Below, piece by piece: positions 34,079 through 43,469 of a stretch of 64,000 nucleotides of DNA. Under the pieces are notes generated by a model that saw only the letters and a list, made by a program, of their open reading frames with translations, had not been told where the DNA came from and made no database searches. How positions within the stretch are numbered: position 1 is the first letter of the stretch; every line of letters starts with the position of its first letter. The stretch comes from Aquibium oceanicum (lineage in GTDB: Bacteria; Pseudomonadota; Alphaproteobacteria; Rhizobiales; Rhizobiaceae), in the NCBI RefSeq assembly GCF_001889605.1, contig NZ_CP018171.1:4486501-4550500 (forward strand), written 5' to 3'. A program made the translations under genes and the position numbers.

Positions 34079-35248
34079 TCAGGCTTCGATGAGATCGTCG
34101 ATCTCTTCTTCGGTCAGGCCGAACTCCGCGAGGATTTCACGCGTATCGGCTCCCTTGAGCGGCGCGGCACGGTTGGCGGAGGTTTCGCTGAGCGAGAAGG
34201 ACACCGGCTCCGGCACCGAGCGGACACGCCCTTCGAAGCCGTCCACCGGGCGGAAGAAATCCTTGGCCTTGAGATGCGGATGCTCCAGCAGGCTCTCCAG
34301 AGAGTTGACCCCGGAATAGGGGATGTCCAGCCTGTCCAGGCATTCGGCCCAGTCTGCGGTGGTTCGCGATTTCAGCCCCTCGGCGAGCACCTGATAGAGC
34401 CGGGCGGAATTGCCGTTGCGGCCCGCCGCGCTGGCGAACCAGTCGGCTTCCAACACGTCCGAGCGGCCGAATTCCACCAGCAGCCGGCGCCAGTCCTTCT
34501 CGGAATAGGGCATCACCGCCAGCCAGCCGTCCGCGGTGGCGTAGGGCTTCCGGTGCGGGTTGAGGAGCCGCGCGTATCCCGGCGCCACATCCGCGCCGAA
34601 GGTCGCCGCGTCGAGATGCTCGTTGAACAGGAATGCGACGAGGCATTCGAACATCGGCACCTCGATGGCGCAGCCCCTGCCGGTGCGCTCGCGGTACATC
34701 AGGGCCGCGAGTATCGCCTGCACGGCTTTCAGGCCCGCCACCTTGTCGGCGACAATGCTCGCCACGAAGGCCGGCTGCTCGCCGAATTCGCCCGGCAGGG
34801 ACGCCAGCCCGGCCGCCGCCTGAACGATGTCGTCATAGGCCGGGCGGTCGGCGAAGGGCCCGTCCGATCCGAAGCCGACGGCGGCGCAGTGGATCAGGTC
34901 CGGCCTCAGCGCCATCAGGCGGGCCGCGGAAATCCCCAGCCGCTCGGCCGCGCGTGGGCGCATGTTGTGCAGGAGGATGTCGGCCCGCCCGAGCAGCCGG
35001 TCCAATACCGCGCGGCCGCGATCCGACTTGAGGTCGAGCACGATCGAGCGTTTGTTGCGGTTGTTGTTGGCAAACAGCGCACCGGTCCCGTCCGGTCCCG
35101 GCGTTCCCGAGGCACGCGCGAGGTCGCCCTCAGGCGGCTCCACCTTGATCACCGTGGCCCCGTAGTCGCCGAGCGTCTGCGCTGCCATCGGCCCCATGAC
35201 GATCGAACTCAGGTCCAGGACCGTGATGCCTTCCAGGAGTGGCAGCAT
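34079..35248 (-). CDS. CaiB/BaiF family III CoA-transferase (stand-alone)
   Basis: A 389-residue CoA-transferase: LLEGITVLDLSSIVMGPMAAQTLGDYGATVIKVEPPEGD, NNRNKRSIVLDLKSDRGRAVL, and FVASIVADKVAGL with the presumed nucleophilic Asp. It ends with LTEEEIDDLIEA, a normal family C-terminus, in contrast to the odd tail of the copy at 14222-15574. It is a single-gene unit, convergent with the HyuA/DUF917 operon and 88 bases upstream of the M20 gene's stop. Its acid substrate is unknown. Confidence 0.9.
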   Translation of the reverse strand: MLPLLEGITVLDLSSIVMGPMAAQTLGDYGATVIKVEPPEGDLARASGTPGPDGTGALFANNNRNKRSIVLDLKSDRGRAVLDRLLGRADILLHNMRPRAAERLGISAARLMALRPDLIHCAAVGFGSDGPFADRPAYDDIVQAAAGLASLPGEFGEQPAFVASIVADKVAGLKAVQAILAALMYRERTGRGCAIEVPMFECLVAFLFNEHLDAATFGADVAPGYARLLNPHRKPYATADGWLAVMPYSEKDWRRLLVEFGRSDVLEADWFASAAGRNGNSARLYQVLAEGLKSRTTADWAECLDRLDIPYSGVNSLESLLEHPHLKAKDFFRPVDGFEGRVRSVPEPVSFSLSETSANRAAPLKGADTREILAEFGLTEEEIDDLIEA

Positions 35249-35336
35249 AGCCGTCTACCCGCCCCGGCTCTCTGTGGCGCCGGCAGGCACCCTTTCACCG
35301 ACCGGAGCGTCAGCGCGTGCTAGGTCCCGCATCTCC

Positions 35337-36509
35337 TCAGCCCCGCTCCATGCAGGCCGAAAGCGTCTCGGAAAACAGCCTTATCCCCGGCCCGATGAGT
35401 TCATCGGGAAAGTCGTAGGTCGGTGTGTGCACCTGCGGCAGATTTTCTCCTGCGCCGAGGAAGAGCATCGCCGAACGGGCTCCGTGCCCGAACCGGCCGA
35501 AATCCTCCGACCCACGCTGCGGCATGGGAAGGGACGCGAACGGCAGGCCGGCGCGCGCGACGCCGGCGCTGAGATACTCCGTGGCGAGCGGGTCGTTGGT
35601 GCATGCCAGGAAGATGTCGGCGTATTCGATGTCGAAGCAGAGCAAATGCGCTTGCGCCGTCTCCGCGATCAGCGCCTCGACCCTCTCGCACAGCGCCGCC
35701 ATCGCGTCGTCGGTCACCGTGCGAAGCGTCGCGAGGATGCGGGCTTCTCCCGGCGCCACGCCGTACACTGCGGCGCCCATCGACGAATGGGTCACCGTCA
35801 CCATGGCGAAATCCGGCCCCAGCGGGCCGCGGCCGCCGCATTCCTCCAGCGCTGGCATCAGCCGCGCCACTGCCCGCATCGGCGATCGGCCGGTCTCCGG
35901 CTGCGCGGCGTGCGCCGTGCTTCCGCGCAGACGGATCGAAATACCGCGCGAGGCGCAGTTCGCGGGGCCGGGCGACAGCACCGCCGAGCCGAGCGGCGCG
36001 CCGGGCTTGTTGTGCAGGGAGAAAGCATAGTCCGGGCGGATCTCCCCGTAACGAGGATCGTCGATGACCGCCGCCGCGCCGGAACCGTCCTCTTCCGCTG
36101 GCTGGAACATCAGGACGACCTTGCCGTCCGGCGGACGCGCACGTCCCAGGAGGCGAGCCAGCCCAAGCAGGATGGTCGAATGCCCGTCATGGCCGCACAG
36201 ATGCGCCTTGCCCGGCACCAGCGAGCGGTGCGAAACGTCGCCCAGTTCCTCGATCGGCAGCGCGTCCAGTTCCGAGCGGAACATCACCGTAAGGCCGGGC
36301 TTGCCACTGTCGTAGATGGCGGCGACGCCGTGGCCTCCGAGACCGGTGAGCACGCGGTCGGGACTGGTCGGCTCGAGCATGGCGACGACGCGGCGGGCGG
36401 TCTCGGCTTCTTCTCCCGAAAGTTCGGGATGACGGTGGAGTTCGCGGCGGAAGTCGGCGAGTTCTGCGATGTCCGAATTGGTCGGCCGGGGGAGGACATA
36501 GGTGCTCAT
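35337..36509 (-). CDS. M20-family amidohydrolase (carboxypeptidase/N-acyl-amino acid hydrolase type)
   Basis: A 390-residue metallopeptidase of the M20D type. It hydrolyses N-acyl or N-conjugated amino acids. Visible features are FRRELHRHPELSGEE at the N-terminus, LCGHDGHSTILLGLARLL with metal-binding Cys/His, MFQPAEEDGSGAAAVI with the catalytic Glu pair, and the C-terminal metal His in GENLPQVHTPTYDFP. ATG 36509 (MSTYVLPRP) follows the ornithine-cyclodeaminase-family stop by one base. The two likely work in sequence: release of a basic amino acid and its deamination or cyclisation. Confidence 0.9.
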   Translation of the reverse strand: MSTYVLPRPTNSDIAELADFRRELHRHPELSGEEAETARRVVAMLEPTSPDRVLTGLGGHGVAAIYDSGKPGLTVMFRSELDALPIEELGDVSHRSLVPGKAHLCGHDGHSTILLGLARLLGRARPPDGKVVLMFQPAEEDGSGAAAVIDDPRYGEIRPDYAFSLHNKPGAPLGSAVLSPGPANCASRGISIRLRGSTAHAAQPETGRSPMRAVARLMPALEECGGRGPLGPDFAMVTVTHSSMGAAVYGVAPGEARILATLRTVTDDAMAALCERVEALIAETAQAHLLCFDIEYADIFLACTNDPLATEYLSAGVARAGLPFASLPMPQRGSEDFGRFGHGARSAMLFLGAGENLPQVHTPTYDFPDELIGPGIRLFSETLSACMERG

Positions 36510-36510
36510 A

Positions 36511-37563
36511 TCAGGCCGCCGCCCTGCGCAACATGCCGTAAAGGTCGCGCGGCTCGTCGGGGTCGGCGAGCAGGTCGAGCGCCTGGAAATGGGTGGTGCC
36601 GGCAATCCTGTCGCGGATGTAGCGGAGGGCCGAGAAATCCTCGGTGGCGAAGCCGACGCTGTCGAACAGGGTCACCTGGGTCGCGTCGCGCCGGCCGGGC
36701 GCGCTTCCTTCGATCACTTTCCACAACTCCGTCACGTGATGATCGGGATCCAGTTGCTGGATCTCGCCCTCGATCCTCGTCTGCGGCGTGTACTCCACGA
36801 AGATGTCCGACCGCAGCAGGATGTCGCGATGCAGCTCGGTCTTGCCTGGGCAATCGCCGCCGACCGCGTTGAGATGGACGCCGGATCCGACCATGTTGTC
36901 GGTCAGGATCGTGGCGTACTGCTTGTCGGCGGTGCAGGTCGTGATGATCTCCGCCGTCTCGACCGCCTCTTCCGCACTCCGGCAGGCCACGACCGACAGG
37001 CCGCTGTCCGAGAGATTGGCCGCCGCCTTGCGCGTCGCGGCGGGGTCGATGTCGTAGAGACGAATGGTATCGACCCCGCAGATCGCCTGGAACGCGAGCG
37101 CCTGGAATTCGCATTGCGCGCCGTTGCCGATGATCGCCATGGTGCGAGGGTTCGGCGGCGCGAGATGGCGCGCGGCGAGCGCCGACGTCGCCGCGGTGCG
37201 AAGCGCGGTCAGAAGCGTCATCTCGGAAAGCAGCAGCGGGTAGCCGTTGCCGACATTGGCCAGCACGCCGAACGCGGTCACGGTCTGGCGCCCCTCGCGT
37301 ATGTTCTTCGGATGGCCGTTGACGTATTTGAAGCCGTAGGTGACCCCGTCGCTGGTCGGCATGAGCTCGATGACACCCTCGGCCGAATGCGCCGCGACGC
37401 GCGGCGTCTTGTCAAAGGCCTTCCAGCGGCGAAAATCCTCCTCGATGTAGGAAGCCATCTCGGCCAGCAGACGCGGAATCCCGATTTCGAGGACGAGCTG
37501 CATCATGTGCTGGACGCTGACGAAGGGGACGAGGCTCAGGGGACCCGGCGCCGTGATGGGCAT
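36511..37563 (-). CDS. Ornithine cyclodeaminase/mu-crystallin-family protein
   Basis: A 350-residue NAD-dependent protein of the family that converts ornithine to proline and ammonia, or acts as an amino-acid dehydrogenase. The Agrobacterium-type start LVPFVSVQHMMQLVLEIGIPRLLAEM is present. So are KYVNGHPKN with a substrate-binding Lys, the Rossmann motif IIGNGAQCEFQALAF, and NAVGGDCPGKTEL with the catalytic Asp region. I use ATG 37563 (MPITAPG) because CTGGAGC precedes it by five bases and the length then matches characterised members. ATG 37659 is possible but has no ribosome site. It is the first gene of a two-gene operon. Confidence 0.88.
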   Translation of the reverse strand: MPITAPGPLSLVPFVSVQHMMQLVLEIGIPRLLAEMASYIEEDFRRWKAFDKTPRVAAHSAEGVIELMPTSDGVTYGFKYVNGHPKNIREGRQTVTAFGVLANVGNGYPLLLSEMTLLTALRTAATSALAARHLAPPNPRTMAIIGNGAQCEFQALAFQAICGVDTIRLYDIDPAATRKAAANLSDSGLSVVACRSAEEAVETAEIITTCTADKQYATILTDNMVGSGVHLNAVGGDCPGKTELHRDILLRSDIFVEYTPQTRIEGEIQQLDPDHHVTELWKVIEGSAPGRRDATQVTLFDSVGFATEDFSALRYIRDRIAGTTHFQALDLLADPDEPRDLYGMLRRAAA

Positions 37564-37896
37564 TCGAAGCTCCAGTTGCGTTCCATACCCGAGTGCATTC
37601 GCCGGCCAGGAACCTCCCGCGGCAACGACGCCCGTATCGATGGGCGAAATCGCGTTCATGACAAACACGAGCCCGCCGATGCTGCGCCCAGGGCACACAG
37701 GAAACGCAGAAGCGGAGGGTGCACGGGCCACTTTGCCGTGGCTGCCCTCACCCCAGAGCTTCCTTCTCGCGAAGCACTCTCCACCCTGCGTCTCCGATGC
37801 GCCGATCGCGGCTCCTACCGACTGATGGGAGCATGTTGGACAAGCCGAGCCATCAGTTCCATTATGCTGTCTGCCCCATTACGATAATTCTGACCT
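37564..37896. other. 333-base divergent intergenic region
   Basis: It lies between the minus-strand cyclodeaminase/M20 operon and the plus-strand amidase/LysR operon. The part next to the amidase (about 37855-37895) is AT-richer, with ATTAT at 37861 and its complement ATAAT at 37884. This is a likely site for the LysR protein encoded at 39443 to control both directions. I see no gene in it, although the cyclodeaminase frame stays open to 37731. Confidence 0.5.
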
Positions 37897-39456
37897 ATGG
37901 ATTGCGAGGCCTGGATGACGTCCAAACCGACGGCGAGGAAGCAGGATCGGCAAGAGTTCGCCGCCGGGGGAAAGGGCGGAGACGCCGTCGAGCAGCGATC
38001 ACCCCTGTCGCTCGATTTGCGCGAACTGGCGACCGCCATCAGGAATCGCGAGTGGACCGCCACCGAGGTGACGGAAGTCGCGCTGCGACGCATTCGGGAG
38101 GTCGATGGCGGCATAAATGCGTTCTGTACGCTTGACGACACGGCGCTGGCGCAGGCCGAGGAGATCGATGCGCGTCTCGCCGCAGGTACCGAGGTCGGAC
38201 AGCTGGCCGGCGTTCCCGTCGGCGTAAAGGACTTGCTCTGGACGAAGGGCCTGAAGACGACCTTCGGCTCCCGCCTCTATGCCGATTTCGTCCCCGACCG
38301 CGACGACGTGGCGGTGGAGTGCCTGAGGGCGGCCGGCGCCATCGTGATCGGCAAGACCAATGCGGCCGAGTTCGGTTATGGCGGCATCGGTCGGAACGAT
38401 CTCTTCGCCCCGACGTGCAACCCGTGGAACACGGAGCTGTCGCCGGGAGGCTCGAGCGCTGGCTCGGCGGCAGCGGTCGCGGCGCGCATGGTTCCGCTGG
38501 CGCTCGGCAGCGACGGCGGCGGCTCGGTCCGGATACCCGCAGCGCTCTGCGGCATCTTCGGAATGAAGCCGTCCTTCGGACTGGTTCCGGTCTATCCCGG
38601 CTGCCGCGACGAGCGCTATCCGGGCCAGTCCGGCTGGGAAGGGCTGGAGCACATCGGGCCGATGACCCGCAACGCAGCCGATGCCGCGCTGGCGCTGTCG
38701 GTCCTTGCGGGACCTTCACAGTACGACCGCCATTCGCTCCCTCCCCTCGGCGCCGACTGGAGCGACCTCGACGCCGGACGGCTGCTAGGCGCCCGCATCG
38801 CCTTCAGCACCGATCTCGGCTTCGCCGTGGTCGATCCGGAAATTCGCGCCGCCGTGGAACACGCAGTCGCACGGCTGGGCTCCTCGTTCGAGGCGATCGA
38901 GGAGGCCCATCCGGCGGTGGGTAACACCGAAACGCTGCTCGACACGCTCGTCGCGCTCGATACCGATCGCGCCGGCCTGCGGGCGATGGCCGAGCGGCAG
39001 GGCGTGGAGCTTGGCGGCTGGCTGGGCAGCATTCTCGAACGGACATGGACCGGCGACCAGTTCAGCGCAGCCCTGATGGAGCGCAAGCGGGTCGTCAACG
39101 TGACGGCCCGCTTCATGCAGGATTTCGATTTCCTCATCACGCCGTCGACCGCCGCCACTGCCTTTCCCGGCGACGGGTTCGGGCCCGAGCGTATCGACGG
39201 CCAGGCGGTGGCGCCGTCCGCCTGGGTGCCGTTCTCCGCGCTGGCGAACTTCACCGGCCAGCCCGCCGCTTCGGTCCCGATCGGTTTCACGTCGGACGGG
39301 CGGCCGATCGGACTTCAGGTGATGGGGCGTCGGCTGGACGATCGCGGCGTGCTGGCGCTTTGCGCCGTCGTCGAGCGGCTGTTCCCGCGCGTTTCCTGGC
39401 CCGGCCCGCCGCTCAAAAATCTCCAGGTGGCAGGATCGACAAATGGACAAGGCTGA
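37897..39456 (+). CDS. Amidase signature-family amidase
   Basis: A 519-residue amide hydrolase with the Ser-cisSer-Lys triad visible: K111 in VPVGVKDLLW, cis-Ser in PGGSSAGSAAAVAA (186-187), and nucleophile S210 in LGSDGGGSVRIPAAL. It hydrolyses an amide to an acid and ammonia or amine; the same fold serves GatA, which is less likely given the context. ATG 37897 is used; ATG 37915 with GCGAGGCC ahead of it is an alternative that removes six residues. It overlaps the LysR gene by 14 bases. Confidence 0.9.
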   Translation: MDCEAWMTSKPTARKQDRQEFAAGGKGGDAVEQRSPLSLDLRELATAIRNREWTATEVTEVALRRIREVDGGINAFCTLDDTALAQAEEIDARLAAGTEVGQLAGVPVGVKDLLWTKGLKTTFGSRLYADFVPDRDDVAVECLRAAGAIVIGKTNAAEFGYGGIGRNDLFAPTCNPWNTELSPGGSSAGSAAAVAARMVPLALGSDGGGSVRIPAALCGIFGMKPSFGLVPVYPGCRDERYPGQSGWEGLEHIGPMTRNAADAALALSVLAGPSQYDRHSLPPLGADWSDLDAGRLLGARIAFSTDLGFAVVDPEIRAAVEHAVARLGSSFEAIEEAHPAVGNTETLLDTLVALDTDRAGLRAMAERQGVELGGWLGSILERTWTGDQFSAALMERKRVVNVTARFMQDFDFLITPSTAATAFPGDGFGPERIDGQAVAPSAWVPFSALANFTGQPAASVPIGFTSDGRPIGLQVMGRRLDDRGVLALCAVVERLFPRVSWPGPPLKNLQVAGSTNGQG

Positions 39457-40417
39457 AACGAAGCGGCCGACGAACCTCGGCAACATCGAACTGCGCCACA
39501 TCCGGTACTTCCTCGCCATCGCCGACGAGATGAACTTCGGCCGCGCAGCCGAGCGGCTGAACATCGCCCAGCCCGGTCTCAGCCAGCAGATCAAGATCCT
39601 CGAACACATCCTCGAAGCCACCCTCTTCGACCGCTCGCGCCGCCGGCTGCGCTTCACGCTGGCCGGGGAGATGTTCGCCGCCGAGGCGCGCAAGGTGATG
39701 GCGCAGGCGGAGGTTGCGGTGCAGACTGCGCGGCGCGCGGCGCGCGGCGAGGTGGGACGGCTCGCGATCGGTTATGTCGGGTCGGCCGCCTATGTCGGCA
39801 TGCTGACGCACCTGGTCGGCGAATTCCGCGAGACCCATCCGCAGGTCGAGCTGGAAATATCGGAAATGGAGATGCTGCCGCAGCTGGAGGCAATCAGCGA
39901 CGGGCGGCTCGACCTGGGCTTCATCCGCCCGCCCGTTCCGCTGCCCATCGGGCTCTCCTTCATACCGATCCTCCAGGAGGAACTCTTCGTGGCGCTTCCG
40001 ACGAGCCACCCTCTGGCGTCGCAGGAGGCCGTCCCGCTGCGCGCACTGAGCGACGAGGTCTTCATCACGCCGAGGCATCCACCGCGCGTCAGCTTCAGCC
40101 AGCACACGAGAGCGGCCTGCCACGAAGTGGGCTTCGAACCGAGGATGGGCCCTCAGGGACGCGACTTCGTGACCATCGCCAGCATGGTGTCGGTCGGGCT
40201 TGGCGTCGCCCTTGTGCCGCAGTCACTGCAGTGCATACAGCTCCCCAGCATCTGCTATCGGCCCCTGTCCGACGTGCGTCCCCGCTCGGAGCTGGCAGTG
40301 GCGTTCCGGCGCAGCGACGCGTCGGTGGTCGTGCGCGACTTCATCGCAGCGACCCGCCGCCGCGCGAGGTCCCTTTCGACCGAATCCAGGCCCGCAGTCT
40401 CCGGTAATGGAGAATGA
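39443..40417 (+). CDS. LysR-family transcriptional regulator
   Basis: A 324-residue LysR regulator. The N-terminal winged helix-turn-helix is clear (ELRHIRYFLAIADEMNFGRAAERLNIAQPGLSQQIKILEH, about residues 15-55). The effector domain (about 100-305) contains AIGYVGSAAYVGMLTHLVGEFRETHP and LGFIRPPVP. Such proteins usually activate a neighbouring or divergent operon on binding a pathway compound. Here it is translationally overlapped with the amidase, and the cyclodeaminase/M20 operon is divergent from that. It is of the type related to aromatic-acid regulators but its ligand is unknown. Confidence 0.92.
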   Translation: MDKAETKRPTNLGNIELRHIRYFLAIADEMNFGRAAERLNIAQPGLSQQIKILEHILEATLFDRSRRRLRFTLAGEMFAAEARKVMAQAEVAVQTARRAARGEVGRLAIGYVGSAAYVGMLTHLVGEFRETHPQVELEISEMEMLPQLEAISDGRLDLGFIRPPVPLPIGLSFIPILQEELFVALPTSHPLASQEAVPLRALSDEVFITPRHPPRVSFSQHTRAACHEVGFEPRMGPQGRDFVTIASMVSVGLGVALVPQSLQCIQLPSICYRPLSDVRPRSELAVAFRRSDASVVVRDFIAATRRRARSLSTESRPAVSGNGE

Positions 40418-40478
40418 GGGCATTTCCACCGGAACATGCCCGCCTCCCGTTCGTTCGGAACGTCACGAGGAGGACGCC

Positions 40479-40631
40479 ATGTTGCGCAGGCTGCTGATGC
40501 TGTTGGCAATAGCCATCCGCCCCAGGCGCAAGCCGGTCACGCCCGAGGAGAGGCTGCGGCGCGCCGGACTGGCGCCGGAATTCTTCGGCGCCACGAGCGC
40601 GCGGAAATCGGGTCCGAAGTCGAAGGTCTGA
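40479..40631 (+). CDS. Small basic hypothetical protein, 50 residues
   Basis: A short gene with an excellent ribosome site: GAGGAGGACGCC directly ahead of ATG 40479. The product has a hydrophobic N-terminal helix (LRRLLMLLAIAI), then a basic segment (RPRRKPVTPEERLRRAG) and a Lys/Arg-rich end. I do not recognise it. The shape suggests a small membrane-associated or membrane-anchored protein. It follows the LysR gene by 61 bases on the same strand. The upstream open frame back to 40200 is a shadow of the LysR gene. Confidence 0.55.
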   Translation: MLRRLLMLLAIAIRPRRKPVTPEERLRRAGLAPEFFGATSARKSGPKSKV

Positions 40632-40862
40632 CCGGGATGGACCATCACGCGTCCAGTTGGCAGCGGTCAGGCGTAGGCCAGCCAGATGGCCAGAACGAGC
40701 AACGCAATGCCGCCCCTAGCCAGAACCGGATGCCGCCGCCGAGCACTCAGTGTCGAAGCCCGCGAGCCAGTCTCCCGTGCGGCCCTTCCGGAAATCGCCC
40801 CAGTCGCGGATTTCCGATCCAAGGCAGCAGCCCGACAATGGTCCTGGAACGGAACCGCCGGC

Positions 40863-41573
40863 TCAGGTCTGCGCCGGCAAGGTTCCGAGCGCGGTGGGAA
40901 GGTCTTGCAGGCTGACGAGCACGTGGTCGGCTCCGAGAGCATCCGGCGCCTCCGGCGTATAGCCACCGCGTACCAGGGCGACCGCAATGCCCGCCGCCCT
41001 GGCGGAGCGGGCGTCCGCCGCGCTGTCTCCGACCATCAGCGCTTGGCCGGCCGCGACATCCATCCTCGCCAGCGCGGCGAACAGCATGTCGGGCGCGGGC
41101 TTCTTGGCGATGCCGGGCTCCGCGCCCTGCACCGCCGCGAGGAACGGTGAAAAGCCGTAGTGGTCGACCACGGCGCGCGTGAACGGCATCGGCTTGTTGG
41201 AGACGACGGCGAGCTTCAAGCCCGCTGCCGAAAGGGCGGCGAGGCTTTCGCGGGCACCGGGCAGCACGGTCGTGAGGCGGGTCAGGTGCCGACCGTAGAT
41301 CGGCATCATTTCGGCCACGGCATCGTCGAGCGCGCCGCCTTCGAGCGGCCGTCCACGTGCCGCGAAAGCCCGTTCGACGAGCTTGGCCACCCCGTTGCCG
41401 ATCATCGCCCGCACGTCCGCCAGCAAATGCGCCGGCAACCCGTGCTGCGCCATCAGTTCGTTGGTCGCGGCTGCGATGTCGGGCGCGGAATCGACCAGCG
41501 TGCCGTCGAGGTCGAAGAGGACCGCCTTCGGCCAGCCGTCAGGTCGTCCGACGAGGAGCGGCGCGTCGCTCAC
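40863..41573 (-). CDS. gph: Phosphoglycolate phosphatase (HAD family)
   Basis: A 236-residue HAD hydrolase that removes phosphate from 2-phosphoglycolate. The catalytic motif [37 protein letters not shown] (motif II Ser/Asn), the motif III Lys in KKPAPDML, and motif [17 protein letters not shown] are all present and typical of Gph. It starts at GTG 41573, overlapping the rpe stop in a GTGA coupling. rpe-gph adjacency is also known from E. coli. Here both follow a Pot-like importer operon. Confidence 0.92.
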   Translation of the reverse strand: MSDAPLLVGRPDGWPKAVLFDLDGTLVDSAPDIAAATNELMAQHGLPAHLLADVRAMIGNGVAKLVERAFAARGRPLEGGALDDAVAEMMPIYGRHLTRLTTVLPGARESLAALSAAGLKLAVVSNKPMPFTRAVVDHYGFSPFLAAVQGAEPGIAKKPAPDMLFAALARMDVAAGQALMVGDSAADARSARAAGIAVALVRGGYTPEAPDALGADHVLVSLQDLPTALGTLPAQT

Positions 41574-42253
41574 GCCGCGCACCGCATCGCGCCATCCGAC
41601 GCCCGCCGGATCGCGGCGATATTTTCCGCATAGGCCTGTTCGGTTCCGCCCTTGAACACCGCCGAACCTGCCACGAGGACGTTTGCCCCCGCCGCCGCGA
41701 CCAGCGGCGCCGTCTCAGGCGTGACGCCGCCGTCGATCTCGATGTCGATCGGCCGCGACCCGATCATCGCCTTCACCCGCGCCACCTTCTCGACCACCGA
41801 CGGTATGAAAGCCTGGCCGCCGAAGCCGGGGTTGACCGTCATGAGGAGCACGAGGTCGAGCCGGTCGAGCACGTATTCGATGACGCTCTCCGGCGTCGCG
41901 GGGTTCAGCGAAACGCCGGCCTTCTTGCCGAGGTCGCGGATCGCCTGTAGCGAACGATCGAGATGCTTCGTCGCTTCGGCGTGGACCGTAATGATGTCGC
42001 AGCCGGCATCGGCGAAGGCGGCGAGATACGGATCGGCTGGTTCGATCATCAGGTGGCAGTCGAAGACCTTCCTGGACCGACCACGCACCGCCTTGATGAC
42101 GGGTGCGCCGAAGGTGATGTTGGGCACGAAATGCCCGTCCATCACGTCGAGGTGGATCCAGTCGGCTCCCGCGCGGTCCACCGCCTCGATCTCTTCGCCC
42201 AGCCGCGAGAAATCGGCCGAGAGGATTGAAGGGGCGATGATGGTGCTGGTCAT
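41570..42253 (-). CDS. rpe: Ribulose-phosphate 3-epimerase
   Basis: A 227-residue TIM-barrel epimerase interconverting ribulose 5-phosphate and xylulose 5-phosphate in the pentose phosphate and Calvin cycles. Signatures are [35 protein letters not shown] with metal-binding His and Asp, [17 protein letters not shown], and [33 protein letters not shown] 42253 lies 127 bases after the stop of the transporter ATPase gene, so it may be in the same transcript or have its own promoter. Confidence 0.95.
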   Translation of the reverse strand: MTSTIIAPSILSADFSRLGEEIEAVDRAGADWIHLDVMDGHFVPNITFGAPVIKAVRGRSRKVFDCHLMIEPADPYLAAFADAGCDIITVHAEATKHLDRSLQAIRDLGKKAGVSLNPATPESVIEYVLDRLDLVLLMTVNPGFGGQAFIPSVVEKVARVKAMIGSRPIDIEIDGGVTPETAPLVAAAGANVLVAGSAVFKGGTEQAYAENIAAIRRASDGAMRCAA

Positions 42254-42380
42254 GTCGAGCTTCCCTGGCTCATGCCGGTCGCAGCCGGCTTCGCGTCAGG
42301 CGCTGACATGGCTTGCGCGACGCCGGATGGCAAGGGTGGTGGCGTGCGGCCTGTGAAAAACGCGGTTGCGGCGCGGAAGC

Positions 42381-43448
42381 CTACGCGTCGAGCAGCAACA
42401 CATCGTCGGGCGAGAAGCTGATCGAGGCTTTTTCACCGGCGACGGGCGGCGGGCTCGCCGGGTTGTTGAAGGTGTCGAGCGACACCAAATCGTCGCCGAG
42501 CGCGACGCGCACGCGGATGACGGAGCCAAGGAAGGAAACCTCGCGGATCACGCCGGTCGCGGTCGCCACGCGGCCCTGGCCATGGCCGAGCGAGATAGCC
42601 TCCGGCCGCAGCGCCAGCGATATCTGCTCTCCCGCCTTGCGGCCGGTGAGCGGGCGGCCGGTGAGAACCTCTTCCGAGCCGATCCGCACGATGCCCTTTT
42701 CGGCGTCGGCGACCTTGCCCTCCAGCACGTTGAGCGTGCCGACAAACCCCGCCACGAAGCGTGTCGCCGGCTTGTTGTAGATCTCGAACGGTGTGCCGAC
42801 CTGTTCGGCGCGGCCGTTGTACATCACCACGATCCGGTCGGACATCGACAGCGCCTCTTCCTGGTCGTGCGTGACGAAGATGGTCGTGATTCCGAGTTCC
42901 TTCTGGATGGCGCGGATTTCCTCGCGCAGCGACACGCGCACCTTGGCGTCGAGGGCGGAGAGCGGCTCGTCGAGGAGAAGCACCTGCGGCTTGCCCGCCA
43001 TCGCGCGGGCGAGCGCCACGCGCTGCTGCTGGCCGCCCGAAAGCTGGTAGGGATAGCGTCCGCCGAACTCCTGCAGCTTGATCAGTTCCAGCATCTCGCC
43101 GACGCGCGCCTGCATCTGCGCCTTGGGCATGCCGGCCACCTTGAGGCCGAAGCCGATGTTCTGCGCCACCGTCATGTTCGGAAACAGTGCATAGGCCTGG
43201 AACACCATGCCGATGTTGCGCTGGTTGGGCTTCAGGCGGGTGACGTCCTTGCCGCCGATGAACACCGAGCCGGAGCTGGGCTCCTCGAAGCCGGCGACGA
43301 TCCGGAGCATCGTGGTCTTGCCGCAGCCCGAGGGGCCGAGGAAGGAGACGAATTCGCCCTGGCGGACGTCGAGGTTGAACTCCTGTACGACCACGGTCGT
43401 GCCGAAGGCCTTGTGCACCTGACGGATGGAGAGGAACGTGTCTGACAT
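42381..43448 (-). CDS. ABC importer ATP-binding protein, PotA-like
   Basis: A 355-residue ATPase of the spermidine/putrescine and iron class. It has Walker A GPSGCGKTT, signature LSGGQQQRVALARAM, Walker B LLLDEPLSALDAKVR, and a C-terminal TOBE-like domain from about residue 240 (GTLNVLEGKVADAEKG onward). It energises the two permeases encoded directly upstream. The last base of the permease stop is 21 bases ahead of its ATG. The substrate could be a polyamine, an opine-like compound or a phosphonate. Confidence 0.93.
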   Translation of the reverse strand: MSDTFLSIRQVHKAFGTTVVVQEFNLDVRQGEFVSFLGPSGCGKTTMLRIVAGFEEPSSGSVFIGGKDVTRLKPNQRNIGMVFQAYALFPNMTVAQNIGFGLKVAGMPKAQMQARVGEMLELIKLQEFGGRYPYQLSGGQQQRVALARAMAGKPQVLLLDEPLSALDAKVRVSLREEIRAIQKELGITTIFVTHDQEEALSMSDRIVVMYNGRAEQVGTPFEIYNKPATRFVAGFVGTLNVLEGKVADAEKGIVRIGSEEVLTGRPLTGRKAGEQISLALRPEAISLGHGQGRVATATGVIREVSFLGSVIRVRVALGDDLVSLDTFNNPASPPPVAGEKASISFSPDDVLLLDA

Positions 43449-43469
43449 GGCGGTACGTCTCTCCGGAAA

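Noticed and set aside
37897-39456. GatA subunit of the tRNA amidotransferase
   Set aside because: No gatB or gatC is nearby and the gene is coupled to a LysR regulator, which fits a catabolic amidase.
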